A DNA stretch of 64,000 nt from Apteryx mantelli (lineage: Eukaryota > Chordata > Aves > Apterygiformes > Apterygidae). Each line of letters starts with the position of its first letter. The first letter of the stretch is position 1. The stretch lies in NCBI RefSeq assembly GCF_036417845.1, contig NC_089978.1, positions 90,080,007 through 90,144,006 on the forward strand. Direction: 5' to 3'. The notes below the pieces were generated by a model. That model saw only the letters and a program-made list of their open reading frames with translations, was not told the DNA's origin and made no database searches. The position numbers were made by a program, and so were the translations under genes. This document shows positions 1 through 13,600 of this stretch, in pieces.

Positions 1-1096
1 GTTCTGTAAGTGGTGTGCCTTGGTGAGCAGGGTCTGTTGCATGGCACAGCAGACCCACACCACTGCATGGACACTGCATTTGGAAACAGGCAGAGCGTAG
101 GAAGAAGCTGAGCTGGGGGTGGTCTCTGTACACCCAGCGAAGGTGGCTGCCAGGGCACAGAAGGGTCTTCACCTTCACACGTGCTGCCTTTGAAGCACTC
201 GTTCAGGGGACAAGATCTTCTATCACTGTTGGCCTGGTATTTGTCATGTCTCTAAAATGCCCATTAAAGTATATCTTTTAAACAGCAATGTGAGCCTAAT
301 TTAGCCACAAGGATCACTAGCTCTTGTACTTTTGAGTAGATATTAAATGTTTGTCTTGCTATTTATCTAACATATTTGAGCAATAAAATGTACTGTCAGG
401 TGATGACTGTCAAGCAGAGTTGGCAGCAAAGACATTTCTTTTTACTATGTGCAGTCACGGAGGTCTAATTCCAGAAAGCACTTGCTCACACAGAACCCTT
501 TTCAGAGCAAAATTGGAGACACTAAATCTTAAATATGTGCCTAAGAGCTTTCTTGAACCACAGCTTATGTGAATGCAGTAGAATGTATGGAGTTTACTAC
601 AAATTTCTTATTTTTGAGCTTTTTAAAGGAAGAATTCCTCCCTCATCTCTGGCTCAAACCTATAGCTTTAACCTGCGTAATCTAGGTGTCCCTCCCTAGC
701 TGGGTAGGAGTCTGGGAGCTAGCAACCGGGGCAGCAGGTGGCCTGCATTGCAGTACATTCATTTAGGTGCTCTTGAAATTAAAACGTTGGAAATCCCAAC
801 ATCCAAGTTGTACCTTAGGCAATCTGCGCATGGAAGAAATGAAACAGAACACAGGAATTTCCTCCACTCTCAATTTTGATAAGGATCCCTTTCTCACCAG
901 CAAGAAAAATTGTTTTCAATTATGTGATGATGGTGATGAAAGCATTTGAAAACATTTAACAAAAGCTAGACGATAACAAGTTTCACAACTCATATTTTAT
1001 ACAGCTGCTATAAAGTAATAAGTCTTAAGGTGAGCCTATAACCTTTAAGCTACGTTTACTTTAGATTATAATGTGAGGAGGGATAAAGGTATTTTA

Positions 1097-1128
1097 TTGG
1101 TGCCTTTTGTGGTGATAAAAGGCACCAA
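1097..1128. repeat. Perfect 12-bp inverted repeat with 8-nt loop
   Basis: The arm TTGGTGCCTTTT (1097-1108) is exactly reverse-complementary to AAAAGGCACCAA (1117-1128), with GTGGTGAT between. A transcript of either strand could fold into a short hairpin. Pairing does not extend beyond the 12 bp, so it is too short for a typical microRNA precursor. No function is assigned. Confidence 0.8.
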
Positions 1129-4100
1129 CACCATTAAACAGAAAGATAGGAATAGATGCACAGAGATATGTGATCAAAGGTTAAAACAGCATTTGGAGAG
1201 ATTGATGAGAACGTAGAGAAAAAAATTAGCTACATGTTTTGGGTGGTCAAGCAGTAAAAATATGAGAATGAAAGCAAACACTGATAACGAAGTGTTCCAG
1301 AGTATAACATACAGTTATGTAATAAGAACGGCATATACAGGAGAGGGCAGAATTAATGCTAGCACTTTGTAATTCTGCATCACTGGCTTTTCAAAAAAAA
1401 AAAGACAACTGCTCAGTGCATTTCTTTTGCATCTATCATTCAAGCGGGGGTGTTTTTGTTTGTTGTTTGTTTGACAAAACTAAGTGAATCTCTCCCGCTC
1501 CAGAAGGCTGTGAACTCCCCCGTGAACCTTGAACTCCCTCCCACAGCCCTCCTGGCAGTGGCAAGCTGGCATTCCCCATGCAGGGTTAGCTAACAGGGCA
1601 ATTAGGTGTGTATTTAAGTGCATTCTTGTGTGTTTCATATGTCTTGCCAGCAGCAAAGAATTATGACTGGCTCCCCAAGGGATCTGTTCCCGGTGATAAG
1701 AGGGTATTCTGATGATTGTAGACCTTTCTATCCCTATATCCCCCCTACAGTTGTCCCCTCTGTTCCTGGACACTCACACTTGTCCCTGCCTCATTCTCCC
1801 TGCTCAGAGAAAAACTTGGGTGCTCCCCAGGCTGGCCTCTGTGTTGTATTGCAAGGGAAAATAGGCAAAATATTGTTAGGCCATTTTTTTCTCTGCTAAG
1901 TCACACCTTAATATAGCTCCCAACAGGTCACAGTGCAGCCTCATTAGTAGATACACTGGCTCCTTCCACAAACTCTTCTCATTCTTCACTTCTCAAAATC
2001 CCAGTTCCTTTTAAAATGTCTCTGCCTATATATAACAAAAGCAGCAGATTTAAAGTGAGGAGAACTCTTTATTTCTGCAGAAGATTCTCTTTGCTGTTTC
2101 TTAGTTCTTTACATTCAGAAAAGCCTATTAGGCCTACACTGATGCCACTTAACCGCCAGATAATAAGGCGGTTGTTGTGCCAGTGTAGCACTGGAAGACA
2201 CAGGTGCTTAGAGACAAGTCGAGGGCAGCTTGAACTCTCCAAAAATTCTTTACTTGGCTCTTCAAACAAGAAAAAAAAAACTACTGCAGAAATTTAATTG
2301 AAAAACAGCATGAAGCTTTTATTAAAGAATTTTTACATGCATTTATGGGAGAAATTAGACTTAAGATTCTGGGCATTCTTGGACAGTTCTAGAGAGAAAA
2401 TCATTGTCTGAGGACAATTTCCCTTTCATTTGTGGGAGTCCTTTCCTTTGACAGCTACACAGGGGCCACCATCTTTTAGACCTGACTGCCCAACATCCAT
2501 TAGGCAGACGTGGTCACTACTTACATACAAACCTAATGGCAAGGGAAAAAATGACTTGCATTTCCTTTAATGCAATTTAGCAGCTGGAAAGTGTGAAAGT
2601 GTAACCTTCCCTTCTAGAGGTTCAGCTTTCTGAGATCTAAGGCACAGTTTTAATACAGGCTGAACTTGGTTCAGACTTCTGAGAAAATTGCTAAGTTGTG
2701 AGAAAGTGCTGTAAGACAGTCTGCAGAATAGAGCCATGTAAGATAAGAAAGGTAAAATTGCCAGCAAAGGCGCAAGTGTTGACATAGGGATAACTAGCAG
2801 CTCAAGGGTTCACAAGAAGAAAAAAAAAAACAACATGAAAAAATACAAAATCCTACAGAAAAAAACAAGTAGTCCGAGAACAGCAGTTCAGCAGCTTTGA
2901 TGACCACCCTGCTCCAAGCAGCAGCAGCTGCAGCCACCAAGCCTCCCCCAGCTGGCTGAGAGCTGCCTGGCTAGCTATGACTCCTTGGGTCAGGAATGGC
3001 AAGTCCAGTATCTTGTTAGTCCACCTACCTATGTGTATATTGACCAATAAATAACTTTAATAAGCTTTACCCTTTCCAGCTGTGAATATCCTGCTTGCAG
3101 AGGCACTTGGTCCATAGCAAAAGGCATCCAAACAAACTGATCCAGATGGGGAGGGTTGCAAAGGGAGAACTATATGGTGTGGGCAGGCACCTCCACCTCT
3201 ACTGCAATTTGAGAATCACTGCTCTAAGGGCTAGAGGCACAAAAATGAGTGCTGAATTTACATTCATCCTTCAGTGCAAATCACTGAAAAAGATGAGTTT
3301 CTGTGTCTCCTTGTAGCCTTGCCATACACAGCCAGCAAAGGGTGTGAGCTAATTGTTAAATTCAGTTCAACAAGTTCCTCATTAGGGGGAAATTACCTGA
3401 GTTTGAAATCTGCTAATTTTCCAATCAGGGTGAGTGTTTGCACTTGTGATTTGAAAATAATTAACACATGGTATAACATCAAAACCTATGTAAAGGCTAA
3501 TGGTAGAAGGACTAATTTTCTTGGCATGAAAATGGTGTGCTTAGTTTTTCCAGGGCTCTATTACTATCCTTTCAATATAGGTATCTGTTATGCAGGCTGT
3601 TCTATTATTTATGTAGTTTGATCATCTCTGGTGTTGTACTTTTTATGTTAACTTTGAAAAAAGATCAAACCTTTATTTTTCAAGGCTTGGGGTTATTTCT
3701 GGTTTTATTTTGAAAAGAGTTATTTATATTTTTCCATTTCTTGTCATTACAGGATTTTCCAGAATTACTAGCTTCCATTATCTCTAAAAACAGATCAGTG
3801 GGGATAAACCATCTCAGACTAGGGCTTTAGTCTGAGTTCTGCAAACTTTAAGATAAGCATTCCCAGGAGAACCATGTTCAAATTCTTGAAAGTCTTCCTG
3901 GAATATGAATACACTGTAATATTTAGAGAGGAAAGGATGCCCAGGTTAGGACTGTTGATTAGGAAGCCAGATTTGTAGATAGGAGTTAGAAATATAGTTG
4001 GAAAACAGAAACTAATTTTCTACTTTAAAGTTCCAGCTACTGAAATAACCCTGATCATCACCACTTATATATATTATGAGATAGTATTAGTTGGTCTAAA

Positions 4101-7100
4101 ACAGATAATACCTCTGGTAAATGCTGCCACCCTTAGAGCATTACATACAACTTGGTGCATTTGTTACCTCTCTCCACAAAGCTTGCAAGGGAGAGCAGTG
4201 ATTTAACCTCCAGCAGCTGGGTCAACTCCACCCAAGGGTTTCATTAGCTCTTCTAGCGTGAATATATTGCAGTGTATTGACAAGAAGGGTGTGACAGCCA
4301 GAGACAAGGAGAAAAGCCAATTCCCCATGAGCAGGCAGCTTACGGCAGGTATATTGTCTAGATTAACGTCTATTCTAGAACTAGTCTGGTTCTTGCTATG
4401 AGCCCAGTGACCAAGAGCGTGCTATGTGAGTTCTGCTTGCTTGCCCACAGCACGTGGTGCTTTTCACCTCCTTTAGTCACTGTGGCACCTTTAAAACAAA
4501 CCCTTAGAACCTCCAAGCAAAGCTTCACACACAAAAAAAGCCAGCAAGAGAGCTGCATAGGATGGTTTTAAATGGCATCAAATCTACCAAGGCTTCATGG
4601 TGCCAAGTAGCGCCCTCAAGGTAGAAAGGCCACCCCAGGAAACTCATAGGAGGGGAAAGTGGCCAGAGAGTGGCTCCTTCTGCCCACTCCCATCTTCTTT
4701 CACATCCACTGATATCTGTGGCAACTGTTTGCCCTGAGATACGTGTTGTGTTTCAGGTATACGTGACTCAGCATGGGGGAATTTTGCTCCTGGATTAATA
4801 TCTCTTAGGTAACCTGTTTTGAACGCTTCCAGTATCTTACTGGTTTGCGGCTTGTTCTTCTCAACGCATATCTGGATGAATGTAAATAGAGCCTGAATTT
4901 CTTCTTTCACAGAGGAAGCATTTGTGATTTGTGTGCATGCCTGTCGAGTACCGTTCACGCTACCAGAAACGCTACACACAAGGGGTACATATTTGCATAT
5001 TCATGCAAGCCAACAATGACTCCATTTCTCAGTCAGTTTTGCTTTTTTTATAGCTCTTTGCTTATGAATTACTGTTTCTTCTCAAATTCGCGATTGCAGT
5101 TCTCATTCATTTGTCTATTGCTCTATTTCTCTGCATCTGCCTGCGTTTGTCAATGACATCAGCTGCTGCTACCTCTGTGCTTCAGTAGAAATTGTTCACA
5201 TCTAAATTGGTTGCTTTGTTTATAGGCAGTAATTCATATGTCATATCCCCAGGAGCTGTAAATGAGGGCATCTTTTCTCTCTCCTAAGGAACATCCCTCC
5301 TTACTGATCATATATAATGGGAAAAAGAGAGCATGAGCAAGCAAGCCTAAGGGGCTAATACTTTAAAATTCTCATTTCTGATTGGAGATACTTTCTGAGG
5401 CTGTTTATTTTCCTTGTGTGCGTTATCTTGTACTGCAAAAAAGGATCAAGTTTCAAACTCTGGTCAAACAGCCCTTATTTCCTAAGAAATACATTGGCCA
5501 TTTCACTCTGGTTCTTACTGAGCAGTTTTTGTGTTACAGAAACCACACCTGGCAACTTGGATATAAATTTTTCCTCAGTGACAGCTGCCTTGGGAGTTGA
5601 TGGAGAATCTATGCTGCGTGGGCAAGGAAGAGCAAAGCCATTAGGTCGTCTGTCAGAGTCCTTGCTGGTGTCTGCCTTTGGACAATGTTAAGGATATAAA
5701 GCTAAACCAACTGCCTGTTCTGTTTTCTTCTTCCCCTCGTATCTTTGTGGTTACATGTTGCTTTCTACTAGGAAACCCCTTCTTTCATGCTTTTTCCTCC
5801 ACCTTACCTCTTTTAAATTCTCTTCTTTGAAGCCTACAGATCTTTAATATCCTTCATACTTCAGTCTTATCCTTAGGTAACTGACTGTGAGGTTATGACT
5901 GGTCTTTGTTGCCAGTATATTCACCTTAAGATCAGCCAGCTTCTGGGAGCTAATATCAGTCTCTTAAAAATAGTAAAAAGGTAGTAATGAGTTAAATGCT
6001 AGTTGGTCTCTTACCAGCAAATTGTAAATGTCAGATAGTAAATTACTTTGCTACATAGCAATACTAAAAAACATAAAAAACTGATTAACTTTTGATGCTT
6101 CTCCTAATGCACACACACTCACAAATCCCCTCTATAATTTCTCTGTTTTTAACCACTTGCACAAATTTAACCGAGTTACACGGGAAACTAGTACGAGTGC
6201 CATAGAAAGTAAAACTATTTGACCATAATTTTTACAACACTGTTTCCAAATTGCCATCTGGGCTATCAAGCCAATTTCTATTTTTAGTGTAAATTGACCT
6301 GTAGGTTCCTATTTGTTAAATGCTGCCATAGCATACAAAATCTCTTTGAACTGTAGAAGCAGGCAGGCATATGCTTTCTTCATATCCTTCACCTTTAGAG
6401 CATGCAACACAGCCTATTGTGTTCACACTACAAGGCAGCAAGCACCAGCAGCCATGTGGCGTAAGAAACCAGCTCCCAAGTTAGTATTGCTTCTTCAGTG
6501 TGATGCCCTCAACTACAGCTTCTTGAGTAAAATTGTGTTAGCAAATCCCTGCCAAGGAATTAATTACAATTTTGCTTGTAATGATTTTAATGGGATTTTG
6601 AATTGCTTTTGTAACTTTAAACAGAAGACTGTGCCAGTTTCTTACCACCAGCCTCCAACACTTGGTCTGTCTCTCTCTCAAGGAAAAGAACATTGATAAA
6701 TGGAGGGAGATAAAAAGGATTTAATTTGGATTTATATTTCTTAATATTCTAGACTCAAAACCACCCTTTGAATGGCTTTTTCTTTTTGAGGAATTGATCT
6801 GAATACTTTCATTAGTATAATGGGATTTAGTTAAGATTACTGACCTTATCCCATCTGCAAGCTGATTTCCACTGACAGTCTAAAGAGATTTCACTGACAC
6901 TAAGCAAAATCCTCTGGGCAAACAGCTGTAGCCATCTGAGACAAGACTTGCTACTGGGGCTTTCTCTCCAAGCTAATATGCAATCTCCACTGAAGCCTTC
7001 TGATACGGAGAGGTGAGAAAAGTGTGACTAAGTAAAAGTTGTTTGCTTGGGCTTTTTTTTCTTTAAAATAATGTTATGAATAACTTAATTTTTCTTACCT

Positions 7101-7906
7101 TTCTTTTGTCTGTATTATTCTGCCACCTGAAGCTGGGTGAAGAACCCATGTAATTGTGTTGTGCTGCAAAATCTGCAGGAAAAGACAACTAGTAAAGTTT
7201 GATTTACCATCTTTTTTGCCTGCTGTAAAAATTCCTGTATTCCAAGGAAGTTACAGTCTAAATAACCAGAAGTCTGCAACAGCCATCCCCATCCCTAAGA
7301 CACTAGAGGGTTTTTCCTCTCTTTTCCAACTATTGGGGAAAGTTGCAAATGGCAAGCATGTGCAACGTAGTATTCCCTCTGCCTCTTGCATTTCTCTCTG
7401 TTCATCCTTCGTTGCAGGTAGAAGAACACTCATTTTTGAATTCTACACTGTCCTGTCTCTCAAATATTTGTAAACACAGAACTGTTTGGGGGTTTTTTAT
7501 TTCTTTTTTTTTTTGCTTTTTGCTTTTCTAGTAAAGGTAAAGGGCACATTATACCAACTGATAAAAATTTAAATTTTGAAAATAATTTTCTAAAAAGTAA
7601 AATTTATCTCATGGAAAAAAAAAAGGTTAAGCATGCCCCGTGAAGCTTTCAATGAGAAAAATACCTCAGTTTGTTCCTGATGCGTAACATCCAAGCTACT
7701 CCCACTCTGTATGTCCCTGAGCAAAGACTGTTTGGTCTTGTCTTTGGTGGCTCTGTATGTCAGTAAGAACTAAATTAAGTTGATTAGTTTTACAGTTAAC
7801 ATGATTAGTTTTTAAACCCACATGCGCAGAAGTGCCTAACAGAGGAGGCGAAGGGGAAACTACCAGTGACGTGGCCATGAGGGAGGGCCCGTCACCAAGG
7901 CTAAGG

Positions 7907-7922
7907 GCTGTAGCGCTACAGC
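7907..7922. repeat. Perfect 16-bp palindrome in a GC-richer patch
   Basis: GCTGTAGCGCTACAGC reads the same on both strands. It lies in a locally GC- and CpG-richer patch (about 7820-7970). That patch also holds ATGCGCA at 7822-7828, which resembles an NRF1 half-site. The patch could be a distal regulatory element or decayed repeat sequence; the sequence alone does not decide. Confidence 0.7.
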
Positions 7923-10608
7923 AGCCGCAGTGCAGAGGTCCCAGCATGCCACGACCAGGATAATAAAAGAGGCTGGAATTTATATCTATGCCATGATGGG
8001 AAAGGTATTTCACCCTCACTGAATTTATTTCATTCTGCAGTCTCTCTAGTGGCTTTTGTACTATGCCTATGGAGAGCAAACTTAAACTATTTTTGGTCAT
8101 TCCACTTCTGAAGTCAAAATCGCAATATCTGAGATAATTCATTAGTCTGGTGAGAAAGGAAAGAAAATAATGGAATATGATAGAATAATTCCCCCACACA
8201 CACACCCACTTTCACAGTTTTTCACAGATCAGGAGATGAGTATAGTGTTCACAGGGTAACCTGGTTATTTTACAGACTCATAAAATGTTTCCTTCTCTAC
8301 AGAGCAATGATAACTTGTGAATGCTCAGTGACTCTGCCACAGAATAAATCACCTATAAAGGCAGAATCTACTCAGTCTCACTTTCTCTCGTACCAGATTA
8401 CCAGTAACAGTGGCAATTCCACCAGTTTGAAAAATCCTGTTTAACAACTTCTGCATCATGGGACACGCATGTTCTGAAAAACAAACATGCCAGGAAATCC
8501 TATATATAGGCTTCCTCACAAGTCGTGATTTGTCCACAGGTAGTACTCAGTAAAACATATGCCAGTCACTAGATGGCACACTTAAACAACTCACTGTGAT
8601 TTCTTACCTTGCTTTACAGGTGTACATGGAGACTAGCTGAGACCTCTTTCCATGAGGAACAGGAGATTCTTTGATGCACAGTCTTGTCCTATATTTGCCG
8701 TACAATTGTATTTGTATTTCACTTTCCTGCCTTAATTGATAGGCTTAAAGTTTATTATCAGCACACAAAGCTCAATTTCTCTGCCTTCAGTTATATTTAA
8801 ATTAGCCTTGTTGGCTTAAATTTTGGAGAACGGCTCATTTCAGCTGCTTTGAGGAATGTCTGCAAGAAGTTATATGTCCCAGGCTTATCACTCCAGCTGC
8901 TGTCACACAGCTGTAAGATTAGGGTGATTTGTGATTAATTCCAGAGGAAATAACGAGTGGTGCAACCTTCCCTGGATACTGATATTATTTTGAAAGAACA
9001 ATTTTTGTAGGGTATTTGTATTCCTTCCATCATTTTACTTGCATTCTCAAAAATATTTAACAGGAGTCACTGCTGTTATCACTGCCACAAGTACTGTAAG
9101 CAGTAGGAATCAAAACTTGTGTATCTTCTAACCATCCAATCTTCTTGCAGTTATTGAGGAGAAAAAATGTGAATCATACCATGTGGTGGACGGCAGTTTC
9201 AGTTTTTCTTGCTCAGATCCTATTGTATTAGCCCTGTAAAAGCTAAATCAATACACCCTGGCGTTGCAAAACCAGCAAAGTCAGTGAAGGTACTACAACT
9301 GCAATTTCAGCTCTGACTTCCAGCCTTGCCAGTGTGAGACTGTTTGGGGGACATGAAGATAGATATACTGACAGTTGTTTATGCTCTGCACCCTGCCCTC
9401 CAAGTGGTGGCACTGGTGCATGAACCTTGTGTGGGTTTTCTGCCCTGTGCTGAAGTCCACCCCTGGCCTGGAGAAAGGAAGAAGTTCCTCGGGGATGTGT
9501 TTTTACTGTTGATCAGACTGGATGTGCCTACATTAACATTTTAAGTTGGAGTAGTGCTTGTGAAGCAAGTCTCCTGATTGATTCCTGCACTGCTCTGGGT
9601 TGTGCTGTGGATGGAGCTTGGAGCACTGCAGTAGGATGCCTTTGGGGGAAGCTCGAGGGGCAGGCGAGCTCCAGGCACGCACCCGGTGCTCCTCTGCTGC
9701 TGACAGGCTCAGACCATGGGGCCGGCCAAGAGCTCGGCCAAAGTCAGCTCCACCAAATGTGGGTAAGGTAGATATTAAGCCTGCAGAGCAAACCATTGCA
9801 CTTTACAGATTCACTCCCACTGTGCCACACTGCTTGCCAAATGTACCTGGAGTCACTGTTCCGGATGCTTAATGTAATATTTTCCCCACTCTTTGTTTTT
9901 TTTCAGTAGCAGCCCTTACATCTCTCTCTCACTGATCTACATACGGTATATTCTTTCCTTCAAATGGAAGCTTTCAGATGAATTTTGCCATTGATTAGTG
10001 AGAACACGCCTACTGCATGATATTTTTTTTTCCTCCCTTTCCCTTTCCCCTATAGGTAGTGTCAGTCATGACTGTCTCAGGGATTTGTTCTCCTGAAATG
10101 TTGCTGGCCATAGTAGCAGAAGTGCAAAAAATTCTATTTCATTGCATACAGAGAAGCAACTACCCCATAGTCTGCAGTGCCTGGAAGTTGGAGCATTTTC
10201 AAGCCATGCTGTAATTTGCCATCTAAGAGGATTTGGTCATACAAGGAAGCTGTTTCCAACCTTGCTATTTTTCACCTTATCATTCTTTTTTGGAATGGGA
10301 TGTATAAAATCCAAGCTGGTGTGCTCCTTAGTGAGAGCATATTCCTTCCCCTCATGGTTAAAGAGGCACTGTCAGAATTTATATAACATCCTAGTCTCTT
10401 TTCCTTATGGATAGCTGGACAGAGCCTGCTGATACCACTTACTAGTGGGAAAAAAAATGCTTCACCGTTTCACAGCAAGCCCTTCTGTTATTCTATAAAT
10501 AGCATTAATATGATCTAGTGGTGCAGTCATTTTATCTACCTCCAGTTTAGTTTGTGTTATCTGGTGACTTCAGGCCTTGACTTGATGCTGTGTGGCTGGA
10601 AGAAAAAA

Positions 10609-10631
10609 GGGGGATGGGGGAGGGAGAGGGG
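10609..10631 (+). other. G-quadruplex-type motif, intergenic
   Basis: Four G runs of five, five, three and four bases are separated by loops of 2, 1 and 3 nt (AT, A, AGA). This satisfies the usual four-run G-quadruplex pattern. It lies about 14 kb upstream of PDK3 in a purine-rich stretch and has no evident gene association. Confidence 0.55.
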
Positions 10632-13600
10632 AAAGAGAAGCAGGCCTGTAGTATTTGTACATGCTCTTGGGCACTCCAGAAAGAAATCAGGATTGGGGAA
10701 AAAAGCCCAGGCCTGGGAATGGAGAAGTGTCTTCCACTCCTGGCTCCACCGTCACTTTCCCACTCCATTTTCCAGCTTTCTATCAGTAAAAATGCACTGC
10801 TTGGTTAGGTTTGCAGAATGCAGAAAGTGCGGCTGAAGATCATTCCTAAAGACAGGAATTTTGAAACACTCAGCTTTTTAAAAATGTGCATGCCCCACCT
10901 CAAATGCATTCAGTTTCTTTGATGGCTGCTGCAGGAATTTCAGTAGATACGCATGGAATGAAGTTCTGCAGTTTTTCTTCAGTGTGGTTGGTGTCTCACC
11001 CATTTCTACTAATGCTTGTGTAGAGAATAATATAGTGAAGGATAATGCCTTACCAGCAGTGTGACACGTGTTGGGTACTATCAGTAAGGAAGGAAAGAGA
11101 GCAAGCGAGGTGTCGTGGCCTTTTCTCACTGGGTCATTTTTGCTTGGGCACCTTGTACTATGCCAAAAGACTCTGCATGGTTTAAAACATGCAGCAACTA
11201 TTTGTTGGCTAAAGCACACGTAGGTAGGTAGGACTGACATGCTACTAGACTATGTATTAACTATGCTCATCATGCTGGTGGGACACCTCAGGCATGTTTG
11301 CTGGGCGAGCAGTGGTCTGTGCGGAGGAGGAGGTTTGTTTTGCCTTGCTCTTTGGAGCGGGTGCTGATGCCCATCTGGCTGAGCTGCTGCCTTCCCATTC
11401 TCTGCCTTTTCTCTTGGGGTTTTGCACCTTTTCTTTTCATATTTTTCCTCTTGAACCCCTGAGCTGCTTGCTGTTACTGTTCCCACAATTTCACATCTGT
11501 CTGTGTACTTACTTTCACATGGCTTTGGCTCACGCTCTCTCTTGCAGCCTGACAACAGCTTTCCAAGTAAAATTGAGCCCAGGTGTTGCAGCTGTGCTGC
11601 AGTGAGAGCAGCCTGGGCTCACAGGCAGCTGAACATCTGGGCTGCAGTTTGGTGTGTGAAGTCAGCCATGTATTCCCATCAGAAGATAAATGCATGACAC
11701 TGCTCTTGGTTGTGACACCTAGACTGCTGTCACACTGATCATTAAGATTGTTCTTTAATTATGATTAGGGAAGGTTAAACTACTAGCTTTTAAGATATTT
11801 TGGTACTATAATGAAGAAATTCAGGCTAGACAGCTCATCATAACACCAGCACTAGAGTCCCTGAGCTAATCATTCATTACATTACAGAAAGTCTTCTAGA
11901 TAAATATACTGATTTTGATTTAAAAAAAAAATCCCCCACTGGCTTAGATAGCTTGCCCTAGCGGTTGCTTCAACACCTTAAGAAGGACCAGCTGCACCAG
12001 AAAGTTTTCAGTAAGAAGCGTTGGTTTTGAAGTAAGCTGTGAAAGATCTGAACAAATTTTGCAGGGGATTCTTTTGCAGACGACAAAGAATATTTGAACC
12101 CACCTTTTGGAAGTTCAGACATACAGAGAGAGACGAAGCTTCCTGGGACGTCACAGCAGCAAAGCTGCTAGGTACCCAGTAACTAAAACTTACTTACCGG
12201 AAGCCACACGGACAGAGAATTGAGAATGGGATCTTAATAGGGGCACTGGAAACACCCTCTTTCTTTTGCCAGTTAATCAGAATGTACCGCAGAGAAATCA
12301 ATACAAAGATAATCTCATCTGCTATCTTTTTCTGGCTCATATTTTCACTGGTTTTGAAATGTGCATTTCATCAGTCATCTACTCTAGAGAGGAATGCTAT
12401 GAATTTCAATACTCCTGCTATTTTTGCCTGCAAAATATTCAATACTGTTTCTACAGAAGCTACAGGAAGCAGTGGGGGATGTTTATTTTAAGAAATTTGG
12501 AACAATGGTGATTAAAATAAGAATGGAAATTACTCATTTATCTCTTGCATACAGAATGTATCATTTACAATACTTTAGTGTTTTGCGTGTGTGAACTATC
12601 TCTAACTGAGTAGTTACATTTTAGAAATTTTGAAACCCAATTGTCTTTTGAAGCCTATAAAAAATTGCAGATTCAAGCTCCTGATATTGTGCTAATGGAA
12701 ACAGATGAGGAGAACATCAGTTTCTTCAGACAGGGAAATTTGCATGGGAATGGAGAGCTCTGGACTTCTCCCTCCTGAAAAGTCAGCTTTCAAAATAGAA
12801 AATAGGCTTTAAATCTTACACTATGATTTTTCTCTTTTCATATCCCCAAATCGTAGATTACTTGTGGCACATTAACAGCCTTTGAGCCTGTACCCAAGGG
12901 GGTACAGCTTCTGTAATATTAATTAATAGTCATAATCTACAAATCTAATAACCAACCCCATTTTCTCTCCTCTTCCCTAATTGTTCTCTCGGATTTCTGT
13001 TTCAGTTTTTGGGACTGATGGCTTTGGAAATACTTACAAAGTAAGAAGTTTTTTTGGGAGACAGCCTAGACTCCCTCCTCCCTCTTGCCAACGCCTTTTT
13101 TTAGAGGACAGTGTGGCCAGCGTTGCCAGAGGTTTGCGCTTGATGCTGCTGGATTCCTTACAAACAAACCAATCTGGCAGCAGTATGTTGCTGAGTTAGC
13201 TCCATTGCAATGACACAGGAGAATTAGTGCCTACCGAAGGGAAAAGACTTGTGAAGACAGTGTACTGTGGCTTCAGGAACGTTTCCAGCACAGGCAGCTC
13301 TTCATAGCTGCATATGCACCTGTCTAAAAACACACAGAACACCACAGCCACATACTGTAACATGTGAACCCCCCACAGCAGAGGCTATGACACTCCTGAG
13401 ACAAAAATCTCAGGAATCTCCACGGTGAATGCAACTCTACAATGAAAGGACATTTTTGCCTTCCAATTTCTTTGACTCTCTTTTCCCCACCCCCAGTTCC
13501 TCCAAATTAATCATGGCAACCTGACCTGCATTTAAAACACCTGTTTGCATTTGTGCCATGGTGTGCGTGTTTGCTTTCCTTCAGTGCATTTTATTTGCAT

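Noticed and set aside
382..387. AATAAA as a 3' end of an upstream gene
   Set aside because: A hexamer alone is common in AT-rich DNA, and no coding or UTR context is visible in the first 380 bases.
7696..8205. 169-codon minus-strand open frame
   Set aside because: No family resemblance, no splice context, no promoter features. It crosses a GC-richer patch that lowers stop frequency.
10020..10056. Strong pyrimidine tract ending in TATAG, like a splice acceptor
   Set aside because: No convincing donor or open, recognisable coding segment follows.
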